This document shows, piece after piece, positions 17,807-26,091 of a stretch of 64,000 bases of DNA. The translations under genes were made by a program, and so were the position numbers. The first letter of the stretch is position 1. Each line of letters opens with the position of its first letter. Under the pieces are notes generated by a model, which saw nothing but the letters and a program-made list of their open reading frames with translations, did not search any database and had not been told where the DNA came from. Origin of the DNA: Acidobacteriota bacterium (GTDB lineage Bacteria > Acidobacteriota > Vicinamibacteria > Marinacidobacterales > Marinacidobacteraceae); the NCBI GenBank assembly GCA_022828085.1, contig JAJEIY010000054.1:17978-81977 (forward strand), in the 5' to 3' direction.

Positions 17807-18901
17807 TTACTGGTCCGCTGCGTCCTTTACCCGGTACGCCTGCTCGGGGTGCCGGGGGCGATCCGGATACAGGCGCACCAGAACGCCGTTCTTGACCAAG
17901 GGGTTGAGGTGGCGCCTCGTGAGGTTGCGGGGCTCGACCCCCAGGAGCAGCGCGAGATCGGCGGACGTGGTCGAGCCCCGTTCCTTGACGATGTCGAGGA
18001 TGAGTGGCCAGAGGACGTTCTTGCGTGTCTTCGGGCGGAGCGCGTTGATCCCCGCCTGCAGGTACCAGGGGAGTTTCTGGAGTTCCGCAGAGCGGCGACG
18101 CTCGGCGGCCGAAGGCGCGGGAGACGGGTGGTCGGGATTTGCCATGCGGCTCTCACCACCACCCGGCAGGGAGGGTTGGCTCTCCTCGTTGGAGGGCTCG
18201 GCGGGATCGGTTTCCGGCCGTGACGGAGCTTCCCCGGTCTCCGGAATCGGTTCCTTTGGTTTCTCGGCCTCGTCGGCCGGCGGCTCCGGTGGCGGTACGG
18301 AAGCTTCGGGCTCCGGTTCGGCCCGCGGCTTCCGGAGTCTCCGGCGCGGGACAGGCACGATGCGACGCCCGGATCCGGCGCCCTCTTCGTCCGCCGCGGG
18401 TCGGGCCCGGGATCGCACCCGGTCCGGGAGCAGCGTTCGGACTCGGGCTACCGCGTCCCCGATGGCCGCCACGCCCTTCGCCGTCCGAGCGGTCCGGACG
18501 CTCCAGTCACGGGCCTTCCCGGCGCCCTCAACGACGGCTCGGCCCGCCCGGCCGACTCGGCCGTTCCCCTTTCGCCACTCCCTTCCGATGTCCGCGGCAT
18601 GACCTCCGATCTCCGCCGCGACTTCCGCCGCGCGCGCCACCTTGCGCGCTCCCTGGGCGCCGCGCTCCGCCAGCTCCATTGCCCGGCGGGCAGCGGGAAC
18701 GGCGTTCTTCGCCGCCCACGTCCGGAAGGCGCGCCACCACTTGGCGAACTGTCGGAACCAGAGCCGGACGCCGCGCAGCCAGGGACGATGCTTGCGGAGC
18801 CAGGCCCGGATCGCCTCGAGTCCGGGCGGGGTCTCGTCGGGGCCGAGTTCGTGTGTTGGCTCGGAAGCGGGTTCCCGGGAATTGAGATTCAGGGTCTGCA
18901 C
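17807..18901 (-). CDS. Hypothetical protein with a C-terminal winged-helix-like domain
   Basis: I do not recognise the full protein (364 residues). Residues 1-160 are rich in Trp, Arg and Ala and predicted helical (AWLRKHRPWLRGVRLWFRQF), without a signal peptide. Residues 165-260 are low-complexity, Pro/Glu/Arg-rich and probably disordered. The last 85 residues look like a winged helix-turn-helix: LPWYLQAGINALRP, then TTSADLALLLGVEPRNLTRRHLNPLVKNGVLVRL read in pieces. It could be a regulator or a replication/partition protein. Directly upstream are an AT-rich stretch and twelve 32-bp direct repeats, which may be its binding sites. Confidence 0.55.
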   Translation of the reverse strand: MQTLNLNSREPASEPTHELGPDETPPGLEAIRAWLRKHRPWLRGVRLWFRQFAKWWRAFRTWAAKNAVPAARRAMELAERGAQGARKVARAAEVAAEIGGHAADIGREWRKGNGRVGRAGRAVVEGAGKARDWSVRTARTAKGVAAIGDAVARVRTLLPDRVRSRARPAADEEGAGSGRRIVPVPRRRLRKPRAEPEPEASVPPPEPPADEAEKPKEPIPETGEAPSRPETDPAEPSNEESQPSLPGGGESRMANPDHPSPAPSAAERRRSAELQKLPWYLQAGINALRPKTRKNVLWPLILDIVKERGSTTSADLALLLGVEPRNLTRRHLNPLVKNGVLVRLYPDRPRHPEQAYRVKDAADQ

Positions 18902-19030
18902 GGCGACCCGACCCTACTCGGTTTCTGTACGGACTATGAATCGATTATCAACCGATTTTGTATCTGGATATCTGTCACTTACAGATTCATTACATAGTCA
19001 CTTACGAAACCGTTCCGTTCGTTACGGATC
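18902..19030. other. AT-rich leader next to the tandem-repeat array
   Basis: About 130 bases are far richer in A and T than the surroundings. They contain the palindrome AATCGATT, two direct copies of GTCACTTAC (near 18975 and 18997) and an inverted CCGTTC/GAACGG pair. The stretch probably holds the promoter of the winged-helix gene. Its place beside direct repeats also resembles an origin unwinding element, but that is speculative. Confidence 0.4.
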
Positions 19031-19413
19031 GGCATGCGTCCATTGCGGATTCGGGCGGTCGTGGCATGCGTCTGTTCCCGATTCGGTGGTCGCAGCATGC
19101 GTCCATTCCGGACTCGGTTATTCACGCCATGCGTCAATCCGAGAGCCGGCTGAGCCCGGCATACGTCAATTCGGGACTCGGTGGAGCCCATCATGTATCG
19201 GTTCCAGAGCGGGATATCCGAGGCATGCGTCATTCCCGGAGTCGGCTGACCGTGGCATGCGTCATTCCCAGAGCCGGCTGAGACCAGCATGCGTCAATTC
19301 CGGACTCGGTGGAGCCCAGCATGTGTCAGTTCCAGAGCCGATTGGCCGAGGCATGCGTCTTTCCCAGAGTCGGCTGAGTCCGGCATACGTCAGTTTTGGA
19401 GTCGCCGTGTGCG
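19031..19413. repeat. Twelve-unit 32-bp tandem repeat array
   Basis: Units start at 19031, 19063, 19094, 19126, 19158, 19190, 19222, 19254, 19286, 19318, 19350 and 19382, so the period is 32 bases, with one unit of 31. Each unit opens with a form of GGCATGCGTC and continues with GGACTCGGTGGAGCCC or AGAGCCGGCTGAGCCC. Units 4-7 resemble units 8-11 one by one, giving a 128-bp higher-order repeat. The period is not a multiple of three, so it is not coding. There are no spacers, so it is not a CRISPR array. Confidence 0.85.
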
Positions 19414-19420
19414 CCGTTAG

Positions 19421-19578
19421 GGCTTGGAGCGGTACGCCGTTCCGCTGCGCTTTGCGCAGCGGGTGCCGGTCAGAGACCGGCGTTCCAAGCCGTGTGCGCT
19501 GTCAGGGGTTGGAGCGGTGCGCCGTTCCGCTGCGCTTTGCGCAGCGGGTGCCGGTCGGAGACCGGCGTTCCAAGCCGT
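19421..19578. repeat. Two class A REP-like repeats in tandem
   Basis: Two copies of about 70 bases, offset by 86, lie in inverse orientation to those at 14.1 kb. Each has GCTGCGC-ttt-GCGCAGC as variable hairpin, followed by GTGCCGG-tc(a/g)gaga-CCGGCGTTCCAAGCC. The two copies are nearly identical, indicating recent duplication. Confidence 0.8.
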
Positions 19579-19639
19579 AGCGTGACTCGAGCGCGGTAGC
19601 CCTGCGCGCCCTGGGCGCGTCGCGCCGTAGAGGACGTGT

Positions 19640-20032
19640 CTACGGGCCGGAGTTCGGCGGGGGGCGCTGCGCCATCAGCAGGGCCTCGATCCGTCCCATC
19701 CTTTCCTCGATCCGCCCGAACCGCTCGTTCATGTCGTCTTGCAGGCTGTCGATCCGCTGGTCCAGGCCGTCCAGGCGCTGGTCCACCCCATCGAGCCGAC
19801 CCTTGACCTCTCCCAGCTCGCTCCGGACATCTCCCACTTCCGCCCGGAGCTCGCGTGTCTGAGCGGAGACGTGGACGGCGAACCATCCGGCGATCGAGAA
19901 GATCCCGCCCAGGAGCGCCGGAACCAGCGCCCGTTCCACCGAGGGCGGCCGGTCCGCGCCGACCGCTCCCGCCCGTGCTTCGTTCATCGTCTCCCGCGTC
20001 CCATCAACTCGATCAGTATAGGACCGCTCCAC
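19640..20032 (-). CDS. Small membrane-anchored coiled-coil protein
   Basis: This protein of up to 130 residues is unknown to me. One transmembrane segment (VPALLGGIFSIAGWFAVHV near residues 37-55) is followed by a long heptad-patterned coiled coil (DQRLDGLDQRIDSLQDDM near 83-100) and a short Pro-rich tail. An internal ATG at about 19987 (MNEARAGAV) is a more likely start than the ATG at 20032. A similar architecture in reverse order occurs at 30060-30380. It sits between REP repeats. Confidence 0.5.
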   Translation of the reverse strand: MERSYTDRVDGTRETMNEARAGAVGADRPPSVERALVPALLGGIFSIAGWFAVHVSAQTRELRAEVGDVRSELGEVKGRLDGVDQRLDGLDQRIDSLQDDMNERFGRIEERMGRIEALLMAQRPPPNSGP

Positions 20033-20038
20033 AAGTCC

Positions 20039-20082
20039 GACGCGCGCTGCGCGTGCCGGTCAGAGACCGGCGTTCCAAGCCG
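20039..20082. repeat. Class A REP-like repeat
   Basis: A single inverse copy: short variable hairpin ACGCGC-gct-GCGCGT, then GCCGGTC-agagaCCGGCGTTCCAAGCC. It lies immediately upstream of the coiled-coil gene start on the opposite side from 19.4-19.6 kb. Confidence 0.7.
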
Positions 20083-20123
20083 TACGTGCCGCTTGGCGGA
20101 GGAGGGCTGGCCTTCCCTTCCCC

Positions 20124-21335
20124 CTACGCCCAGGCCCCCGTCACATCCAGCAGCGCGTCGATCTCGGCGGCGTTGTTGAAGAGCGCCGGCGACGCCCGGA
20201 TCTTCGTTCCCTCGTCGCGGTAGCTCAGCGTGATCCCCGCCTCGTCCACGGCGCGCTGCACCATCTCGACATCCTGCCCATGCTCGAAGGTGACGATGGA
20301 GGAACGATTGCCCGGCGGCGTCCAGACAGCGTGCCCCTGGGCGGTGAGCCCTTCGTGGAGGCGGTGGGCGAGTCCCACCGTGTGCCGTTCGATGTTCTTC
20401 ACGCCGATCCGGAGCAGATAGTCCAGCGCCGCACCCAAGCCGTAGATCGACTCAAAGGTCAGGGACGCGTATTCGTACTTGCGCGCGTCGTCATGGAGCC
20501 GGAAGCGGTAGTCGCCGAGTGACTCCGCCACGTGCAGGTGCCCGAAGCGATCGGGGGGGACGAGATCCAGCAGTTCTTCCCGGACATAGAACGGGGCCAC
20601 CCCGTGCCCGGCCAGCAACCACTTGTAGGTCCCCGCGGTGAAGAAGTCGATGCCGGCCTCCTTCACGTCGAGATCCAGCATCCCGAGTCCCTGGACGGCG
20701 TCCGCGTACAGGTACGTGCCCCGGGCGTGCACCAGATCGGCAAGCGCCTTGAGGTCGTGGCAGTAGCCGTTCTGGTTGGAGACCCAGGTCACCGAGACGA
20801 CCCGCGTGCGTTCGTCGATGTGCTCCGCGAAGGCCTCCACCGCAATCGCGCCGCCCCGGGAGGGCACGACGCGGATCTCGACGCCTCTGGTTTCGGCGAG
20901 CTGCTGGTAGAGGACGTAGGTGGACTGGAAGTGCAGGTCGTCGATCACGACGTTGTCGCCGGGGCCGAGGTCGAGCGCCCGGGCCAGGATGTTCTCCCCC
21001 TCGGTGGTCGTGAAGAGCAGCGCGATTTCGTGCTCGCCGGCCCCGACGAGCCGGGCGAGCTTCCTCCTTACGACACCTGTCTCTTCCACCATGGCGCCCA
21101 GGCTCAGGGGGATCCGGGTCTTCTGCTCGAGGAACGCGCGGACGGCGTCCACCACGGGCAGCGGCGAGGGCGCGATGTAGGCGCAGTTGAGATAGACGCT
21201 CTCCTCGACGACCGGGAAGTCGCCCCGGACGCCGAGCGGGTCCTCGGCGGCCGCGGCCGGGCTGGCCGTTCCCGGCTGGGCGATGACGGCGGCGGCGGAA
21301 ACGCTGCCGATGAACTCGCGGCGGGTGGTCTTCAT
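20124..21335 (-). CDS. Tat-exported class V aminotransferase (isopenicillin N epimerase-like)
   Basis: This 403-residue protein begins with a twin-arginine signal (TRREFIGSVSAAAVIAQPG), so it should be exported folded with its PLP cofactor. The catalytic part has LYADAVQGLGMLDLDV with the Asp that contacts the pyridine, and the Schiff-base lysine in FFTAGTYKWLLAGHGVAPFY near residue 237. Class V members near isopenicillin N epimerase include cysteine desulfurase-like and ergothioneine lyase-like enzymes; the substrate here is unknown. An exported PLP enzyme of this type is unusual. It stands alone and starts at ATG 21335, well separated from ccmE on the other strand. Confidence 0.82.
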   Translation of the reverse strand: MKTTRREFIGSVSAAAVIAQPGTASPAAAAEDPLGVRGDFPVVEESVYLNCAYIAPSPLPVVDAVRAFLEQKTRIPLSLGAMVEETGVVRRKLARLVGAGEHEIALLFTTTEGENILARALDLGPGDNVVIDDLHFQSTYVLYQQLAETRGVEIRVVPSRGGAIAVEAFAEHIDERTRVVSVTWVSNQNGYCHDLKALADLVHARGTYLYADAVQGLGMLDLDVKEAGIDFFTAGTYKWLLAGHGVAPFYVREELLDLVPPDRFGHLHVAESLGDYRFRLHDDARKYEYASLTFESIYGLGAALDYLLRIGVKNIERHTVGLAHRLHEGLTAQGHAVWTPPGNRSSIVTFEHGQDVEMVQRAVDEAGITLSYRDEGTKIRASPALFNNAAEIDALLDVTGAWA

Positions 21336-21390
21336 GACGACCTCCAGGGGTGTGATCGGTTTTCGCGATCATAGGGGCTGGGCGAGGGCG

Positions 21391-21441
21391 CGAGTTTCGC
21401 GGCCCTCGCGGGCCGCGATGCCGGCCGGAGGCCGGCGCTCC
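21391..21441. repeat. Class B REP-like repeat, inverse orientation
   Basis: CGAGTTTCGC, hairpin GCGGCCC-tcgc-GGGCCGC, then ATGCCGGCC-gga-GGCCGGCGCTCC. It sits between the divergent class V aminotransferase and ccmE starts. Confidence 0.6.
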
Positions 21442-21463
21442 GAAGTGGTAGGATTGCCCCGTT

Positions 21464-21919
21464 ATGGCGGCGCGCAAGGCCAAGTTCTTCGTGGGTGGAG
21501 GGCTGTTCCTGGCCGCGCTGGCCGGGCTCCTGGTCACCGGGTTCGAGGAGGGGAAGGCCTACTACCAGACCGTCGGCGAACTGCGGGCGATGGGGCCGCG
21601 CGCCGAGGGGCGGCGGGTCCGGGTCGCCGGGGACGTGGTTCCCGGGACGATCGCCTCCGAGGGCGAGGGCAAGGTCCGGTTCGAGATCGAGCACGAGGGC
21701 TCGCGCCTCGCGGTGCTCTACACCGGCCGGGAGCCGCTGCCGGACACGCTCGTGGACCGGGCGCAGGCCGTCGCCGAGGGACACCTCCTCCAGGACGGTT
21801 CCTTCGAAGCGAACCACGTGCAGGCGAAGTGCGCCTCCAAGTACGACGCCGCCTACGAAGAGACGAAGACCGCTCCCGCCGCGAAGCCGCCCGCGGGACG
21901 GCAAGCCACCGACGGCTAG
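21464..21919 (+). CDS. ccmE: Cytochrome c maturation heme chaperone CcmE, Cys-type
   Basis: This 151-residue CcmE has an N-terminal anchor (residues 8-27), an OB-fold with VRVAGDVVPGTI and VRFEIEHEG, and a flexible tail. The usual heme-binding His (H-x3-Y) is replaced by Cys: AKCASKY, Cys123 and Tyr127, a C-x3-Y motif. That variant is known from some archaea and Desulfovibrio-type systems. CcmE carries heme covalently from CcmABCD to CcmF/H. It heads an operon with ccmF 37 bases later. Confidence 0.9.
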   Translation: MAARKAKFFVGGGLFLAALAGLLVTGFEEGKAYYQTVGELRAMGPRAEGRRVRVAGDVVPGTIASEGEGKVRFEIEHEGSRLAVLYTGREPLPDTLVDRAQAVAEGHLLQDGSFEANHVQAKCASKYDAAYEETKTAPAAKPPAGRQATDG

Positions 21920-21956
21920 CCGCCGCCCGGTGAGCCGCTGAGGGCGCCGGCAGACA

Positions 21957-23963
21957 GTGCACCACCTCGGCAACTTCTCGCTCATGGCCGTGGTGGTCAT
22001 GTGCGCCTACGCCGTCGTCGCCTCGCTGCTCGGGGTCAGAAAGCAGTCCTCGCAGCTCGTGAACAGCGCCCGCCGGGCCCTGATCGCCGCCGCGGGCTTC
22101 TCGGCGCTCTCGGTGGCCGCCCTCCTCGCCCTCTTCCTCGCCGACGACTTCCGCTTCGAGTACGTCGCGAGCTACTCGGCGGCCGCGCTGCCCTGGTACT
22201 ACAAGGTCTCGGCGCTCTGGGCGGGGAACGACGGATCGCTCCTCTTCTGGACGTTCCTGATGCTCGTCTTCGCGGCGGCCTGCGCGATCAGCCGCCGGCG
22301 CGACGAACTCATGCCGCACGTGGTCGCCACCCTCGGCGGCGTGATCCTGTTCTTCGCCTACATGAACTACTGGGTGTGCAACCCGTTCGGGCAGCTCGCC
22401 GAGATCACCGCCGCCGGGCCCATCCCGTTCACCCCCCGCGACGGGAACGGGCTGAACCCGCTGCTCCAGCACCCGATCATGGCGATCCACCCGCCGATCC
22501 TCTACACCGGATACGTGGGGTTCGTGATCCCGTTCGCGTTCTGCGTGGCGGCGCTGTGGACCCGGCGGCTCGACGCCGCCTGGATCCAGAACACCCGCCG
22601 CTGGACGCTCATCGCCTGGTTCTTCCTCGGCAGCGGCATCCTGCTCGGCGGCCGCTGGGCCTACGTCGAACTCGGCTGGGGCGGCTACTGGGGCTGGGAC
22701 CCGGTGGAGAACGCCGCGCTCATGCCCTGGCTCACCGGCACCGCCTTCCTCCACTCGGTGATGATCCAGGAACGGAAGGGGATGCTGAAGATCTGGAACC
22801 CGGGACTGGTGATCGTGACCTACCTGCTCTGCGTCTTCGGCACCTTCCTCACCCGGAGCGGGATCGTCTCCTCGGTGCACGCCTTCGCGTCCTCCGAGTT
22901 CGCCTGGCGTTTCCTGGTCTTCATCATCTTTGCCGCCATCCTCTCGGCGGCGCTCCTGATCACCCGGATCAAGGACCTCCGCACCGAGAACGAACTGGAA
23001 GCGGTCGTCTCGCGCGAGTCGGGCTTCCTGTTCAACAACCTGCTGCTGCTCGCCGCCTGCTTCGCGGTGCTCTGGGGGACGCTCTTCCCGGTCCTCTCCG
23101 AGGCGGTGCAGGGCGAGCAGATCAGCGTGGGGGCGCCCTTCTTCAACCGGGTGAACGTCCCGCTGGGACTCGCGCTCCTGCTGATGACCGGGGTGGGGCC
23201 GCTCCTCGCGTGGCGGCGCTCCTCGCTCGACAGCCTCAAGCGCAACTTCACGGTCCCCCTGCTCTCCGGGGTCGCCGCCGGCGTGCTCCTCTTCGCCCTC
23301 GGGATGCGCCACCCCTACGCGATCCTCTGCTTCGCGATGAGCGCCTTCGTGGTGGTGACCATCGGCTCCGAGTTCCACCGCGGGGTGCGCGCCCGCCGCG
23401 CCCACCGCGGCGGCGGCTACGGGACCGCGCTCTTTGACCTCGTGCAGCGGAACACCCGCCGCTACGGCGGCTACATCGTCCACTTCGGGATCGTGCTGCT
23501 CTTCATCGGGTTCGCCGGGAACGCCTTCAACAAGGACGTGATAGCCGACCTGAACCGCGGCGAGAGCACCGCCATCGGGCCCTGGAAGGTCACCCTCCAG
23601 GACCTCCCGGGCGGTGAGACGCCGGTCTACAACTGGCTGGGGGCGCAGGTCCTGCTCTCCAAGAACGACGAGCCCGTCGGCATCTTCCAGCCCCGCCGCC
23701 AGCTCGACAAGGCCACCGGACAGGCGACCTCCGAGGTCCGGCGGCACGCCACCTTCCAGGAAGACGTCTACCTCGTCTTCTCCGGGATGACCGAGGACGG
23801 ACGGGCCACCGTCCACGTCTACCGCAACCCGCTGGTGCGCTGGGTCTGGATCGGGGCGTTCGTGATGTTCCTCGGCACCGTGCTCACGCTGCTGCCGAAC
23901 CGCTCGCCGGTGCGGCGGGCGGAAGTCACCGCCGCCGAAGGAGCGGCCCTGGAGGCCGTCTGA
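21957..23963 (+). CDS. ccmF: Cytochrome c heme lyase subunit CcmF
   Basis: This 668-residue multi-pass protein of the heme-handling family carries the tryptophan-rich WWD signature WGGYWGWDPVENAALMPW near residues 240-257. Conserved histidines occur on both sides, for example HPPILYTGYVGF near 180. CcmF takes heme from holo-CcmE and, with CcmH, attaches it to apocytochrome CXXCH motifs outside the membrane. The length is normal. It starts at GTG 21957, and its TGA overlaps the ccmH ATG in TGATG, indicating coupled translation. Confidence 0.95.
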   Translation: MHHLGNFSLMAVVVMCAYAVVASLLGVRKQSSQLVNSARRALIAAAGFSALSVAALLALFLADDFRFEYVASYSAAALPWYYKVSALWAGNDGSLLFWTFLMLVFAAACAISRRRDELMPHVVATLGGVILFFAYMNYWVCNPFGQLAEITAAGPIPFTPRDGNGLNPLLQHPIMAIHPPILYTGYVGFVIPFAFCVAALWTRRLDAAWIQNTRRWTLIAWFFLGSGILLGGRWAYVELGWGGYWGWDPVENAALMPWLTGTAFLHSVMIQERKGMLKIWNPGLVIVTYLLCVFGTFLTRSGIVSSVHAFASSEFAWRFLVFIIFAAILSAALLITRIKDLRTENELEAVVSRESGFLFNNLLLLAACFAVLWGTLFPVLSEAVQGEQISVGAPFFNRVNVPLGLALLLMTGVGPLLAWRRSSLDSLKRNFTVPLLSGVAAGVLLFALGMRHPYAILCFAMSAFVVVTIGSEFHRGVRARRAHRGGGYGTALFDLVQRNTRRYGGYIVHFGIVLLFIGFAGNAFNKDVIADLNRGESTAIGPWKVTLQDLPGGETPVYNWLGAQVLLSKNDEPVGIFQPRRQLDKATGQATSEVRRHATFQEDVYLVFSGMTEDGRATVHVYRNPLVRWVWIGAFVMFLGTVLTLLPNRSPVRRAEVTAAEGAALEAV

Positions 23964-24454
23964 TGCGTTTCCGATCGCTGCTGGCGATGGCCGCGGCCGC
24001 CACGCTCCTCACCGGACCCGCCGTGTCCCAGGACCGCTACAACTCGGCCGACTTCCAGCGGGTGACCCACGCCCTCACCTGCCAGTGCGGCGGCTGCAAC
24101 GCGATCGTCGGCGAATGCGCGATGGACCGGTGCCCCTCCTCGGAGCCCATCCGGGAGGAGGTCGCCGAGCGGCTCCAGGCCGGGGAAGCCGCCGAAGACA
24201 TCATCTCCATGTTCGCGGAGCGCTACGGCCTGGTGATCCTCTCGGCCCCGCCGACCAGCGGCTTCCACCTCTCGGCGTGGATCCTCCCGGGGGTGTTCCT
24301 GCTGGGCGGGGCGGCGGTGGTCTTCGCGGTGCTGCGCCGCCGGCGGAGCGCAGTGGCCGCCGCCCCCGCCGGCGGAGACGCGGCCCTGCCTGCCGTGGAC
24401 GCTTCGCCCGAGGTGCTCGCCCGCATCGAACGGGACGTCGAGCAGATTCGCTGA
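23963..24454 (+). CDS. ccmH: Cytochrome c maturation thiol-disulfide protein CcmH
   Basis: This 163-residue protein has a signal peptide or anchor (residues 1-22), then the redox motif region ALTCQCGGCN with Cys40, Cys42 and Cys45 (family form LRCxxC). A helical pair follows, with the conserved ERYG segment. A second membrane helix (ILPGVFLLGGAAVVFAVL near 109-126) precedes an Ala-rich cytoplasmic tail. CcmH keeps apocytochrome cysteines reduced and forms the ligation module with CcmF. The additional cysteines around residues 40-57 are more numerous than in E. coli. Confidence 0.9.
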   Translation: MRFRSLLAMAAAATLLTGPAVSQDRYNSADFQRVTHALTCQCGGCNAIVGECAMDRCPSSEPIREEVAERLQAGEAAEDIISMFAERYGLVILSAPPTSGFHLSAWILPGVFLLGGAAVVFAVLRRRRSAVAAAPAGGDAALPAVDASPEVLARIERDVEQIR

Positions 24455-24461
24455 CGTTCGG

Positions 24462-24770
24462 GTGACCCTCGTCCTGCTCGCGGTGCTGGCCGCCGCCGCC
24501 ACCGCGTTCGTGCTCCAGCCGGTGTTCTCGGGACCGGAGACCGCGCCCCGCCGCGAGACCGACCGCAACGTGCTGCGCCTCCGGGAGAAGCGGGACCAGC
24601 TCCTCCTCACCCTCGCGGAGCTCGACTTCGAGAAGGACGCCGGGAAGATCGCCCCCGGGGAACACGCCGCGAGCCGCGCGGAGGTACTCGCCCAAGCCGC
24701 GGCAGTGACGGCCCGGTTGGATGAACTGACCGCCGCCGACAGGACGAAGGGAAAGGGCAAGAAGAAATGA
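24462..24770 (+). CDS. Small CcmI-like membrane protein
   Basis: This 102-residue protein resembles the N-terminal membrane domain of CcmI: one N-terminal transmembrane helix (LVLLAVLAAAATAFVLQPVF). A cytoplasmic coiled coil follows, containing LREKRDQLLLTLAELDFEKDAGKI, a pattern of CcmI domain 1. It lacks the TPR domain that holds the apocytochrome C-terminus. The GTG at 24462 follows ccmH by seven bases, and its stop overlaps the next gene (ATGA). A role in assembling the CcmFH module is inferred from place and pattern. Confidence 0.65.
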   Translation: MTLVLLAVLAAAATAFVLQPVFSGPETAPRRETDRNVLRLREKRDQLLLTLAELDFEKDAGKIAPGEHAASRAEVLAQAAAVTARLDELTAADRTKGKGKKK

Positions 24771-25858
24771 GACCCGCCCTCCTCCTCGCCGCGGCCGCGC
24801 TCACCCTCCCGATCGCCGCCGCCGCGCAGCCCGTCCGCGTCACCATCGTGAACGGCACCACCCAGGGTCCGGCGTCGGCGGACCTCGTCACGCTCTACCG
24901 CCTCGGCCAGGGCATGGAGCCGGTGGACCAGATCGAGAACCCCGAGGCCCAGGTGACCCTCGAAGCTCCGGACGAAGGACCCGCCGCGGGCGGCATCCGT
25001 CCGTTCCTGCTCCAGGCCACCTACCGCGGCGTCAACTACAACGCCCCGGTCCGCCTCGCCCCGGGCGAGACGACCGAGGCCGCCATCGTCGTCTACGACC
25101 CCTTCGACGAGTGGGACGAGACGGAGATCGGCCTCTCGACCTGGCGCGCGCTCTACCGGCGGATGCCGGGCGAGCGGGACGCGCTCCGCGTGGACCACAT
25201 CTTCGTGGTGGACAACCGCACCGAGCCGCCCCGCACCTTCATCCACGACGACGAGACCCTGCGCTTCCGGCTGCCTCCGGAGGACCTGCTGCTCGAACTC
25301 CCCACCGTCAGCTCCACCGGCGAGACCGGGATGCCGGTGCCGCAGAGCAGCTTCGCGGTCGGCGACGAAGGCGACTACGCCATCCGCACCGCCTTCAAGC
25401 CGGGCGAGACCGAGATCGTCCTCTCCTACGCGGTCGCCTACGAAGGCGAACGCTACGAGGCCCGGCTCATCGCGCCCCGCGCGAGCTCCGAGGTGCTGCT
25501 CCTCGCCTCCCCGCTCGACATCGACCTCGAACTGCCGCCCGGCGCCCTCCCGGGATGGGAGATCCTCGGGCCCGACCAGGAGGCCCGCCTCACCGCGGCC
25601 CGGAAGTTCGACATTGCCGCCGGGGAGGCGGTGGGGATGATCTTCAGCGGGGGCACGCCGCCCCCGGCCGCGGCGACTCCGGGAGGGCGCCAGCTTCCCG
25701 GACTCGTGGCCCCGTCGGAGGAAGAGAGATCCGCCGTCGGCACCATCGGCCGGCTACCGGACCCGACAATCGCCTCCAAGTGGGCGCTCGCCCTGCTGAT
25801 GGCCGCCGCGCTCGGATTCGGGCTGCTCCACCGCGCCTTCGGCGGCGGCGGCCGGTAA
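24767..25858 (+). CDS. Exported membrane-anchored protein of the ccm operon
   Basis: Not recognised by name. This 363-residue protein has a cleavable signal (LLLAAAALTLPIAAAAQPVR), two or three beta-rich extracytoplasmic domains and a C-terminal membrane helix (WALALLMAAALGFGLLHRAF). The first domain (RVTIVNGTTQGPASADLVTLYRL) resembles carboxypeptidase-regulatory-like beta sandwiches. No catalytic motif is visible. Its ATGA overlap with the ccmI-like gene makes it part of the ccmEFH operon. It may help cytochrome maturation or simply ride in the operon. Confidence 0.65.
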   Translation: MRPALLLAAAALTLPIAAAAQPVRVTIVNGTTQGPASADLVTLYRLGQGMEPVDQIENPEAQVTLEAPDEGPAAGGIRPFLLQATYRGVNYNAPVRLAPGETTEAAIVVYDPFDEWDETEIGLSTWRALYRRMPGERDALRVDHIFVVDNRTEPPRTFIHDDETLRFRLPPEDLLLELPTVSSTGETGMPVPQSSFAVGDEGDYAIRTAFKPGETEIVLSYAVAYEGERYEARLIAPRASSEVLLLASPLDIDLELPPGALPGWEILGPDQEARLTAARKFDIAAGEAVGMIFSGGTPPPAAATPGGRQLPGLVAPSEEERSAVGTIGRLPDPTIASKWALALLMAAALGFGLLHRAFGGGGR

Positions 25859-25878
25859 CAGGGCGGGATGGCGCCACC

Positions 25879-26007
25879 GGCTTGGAACGCCGACCTCTGG
25901 TCGGCATTGCCCGCCGGAGGCGGGCGACAGCGCCATGGAGCGAGGGTGTCGGTACGCCGTTGCGGCCCTCCGGGCCGCGTGCCGACCGGAGGTCGGCGTT
26001 CCAAGCC
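25879..26007. repeat. Inverted pair of class A REP-like repeats
   Basis: The left copy (25879-25927) is GCTTGGAACGCCGAC-ctctg-GTCGGCA with second hairpin CCCGCC-gga-GGCGGG. The right copy (25951-26007) is the inverse, with GCGGCCC-tcc-GGGCCGC. The pair could fold as one large cruciform or transcript hairpin. It separates the ccmEFH block from ccmAB and may attenuate read-through. Confidence 0.75.
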
Positions 26008-26091
26008 GGCACGCCATCGGACGGCGCAGAGGTCAGCCGGTTTTCCGCGCTCGCGCGGGTTTCACCACAGGCCATTGGACGGACGACAACC

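Noticed and set aside
19031..19413. CRISPR array
   Set aside because: Regular 32-bp spacing, but units are contiguous, diverged along their whole length and have no unique spacers; no cas genes are near.
18958..19580. Plus-strand frames through the 32-bp repeats
   Set aside because: The 32-bp period shifts frame each unit, so the open frames are accidental and differ from unit to unit.
25879..26007. Rho-independent terminator after the ccmEFH block
   Set aside because: The stems belong to REP-like repeats and no T run follows; a termination effect is possible but not shown.
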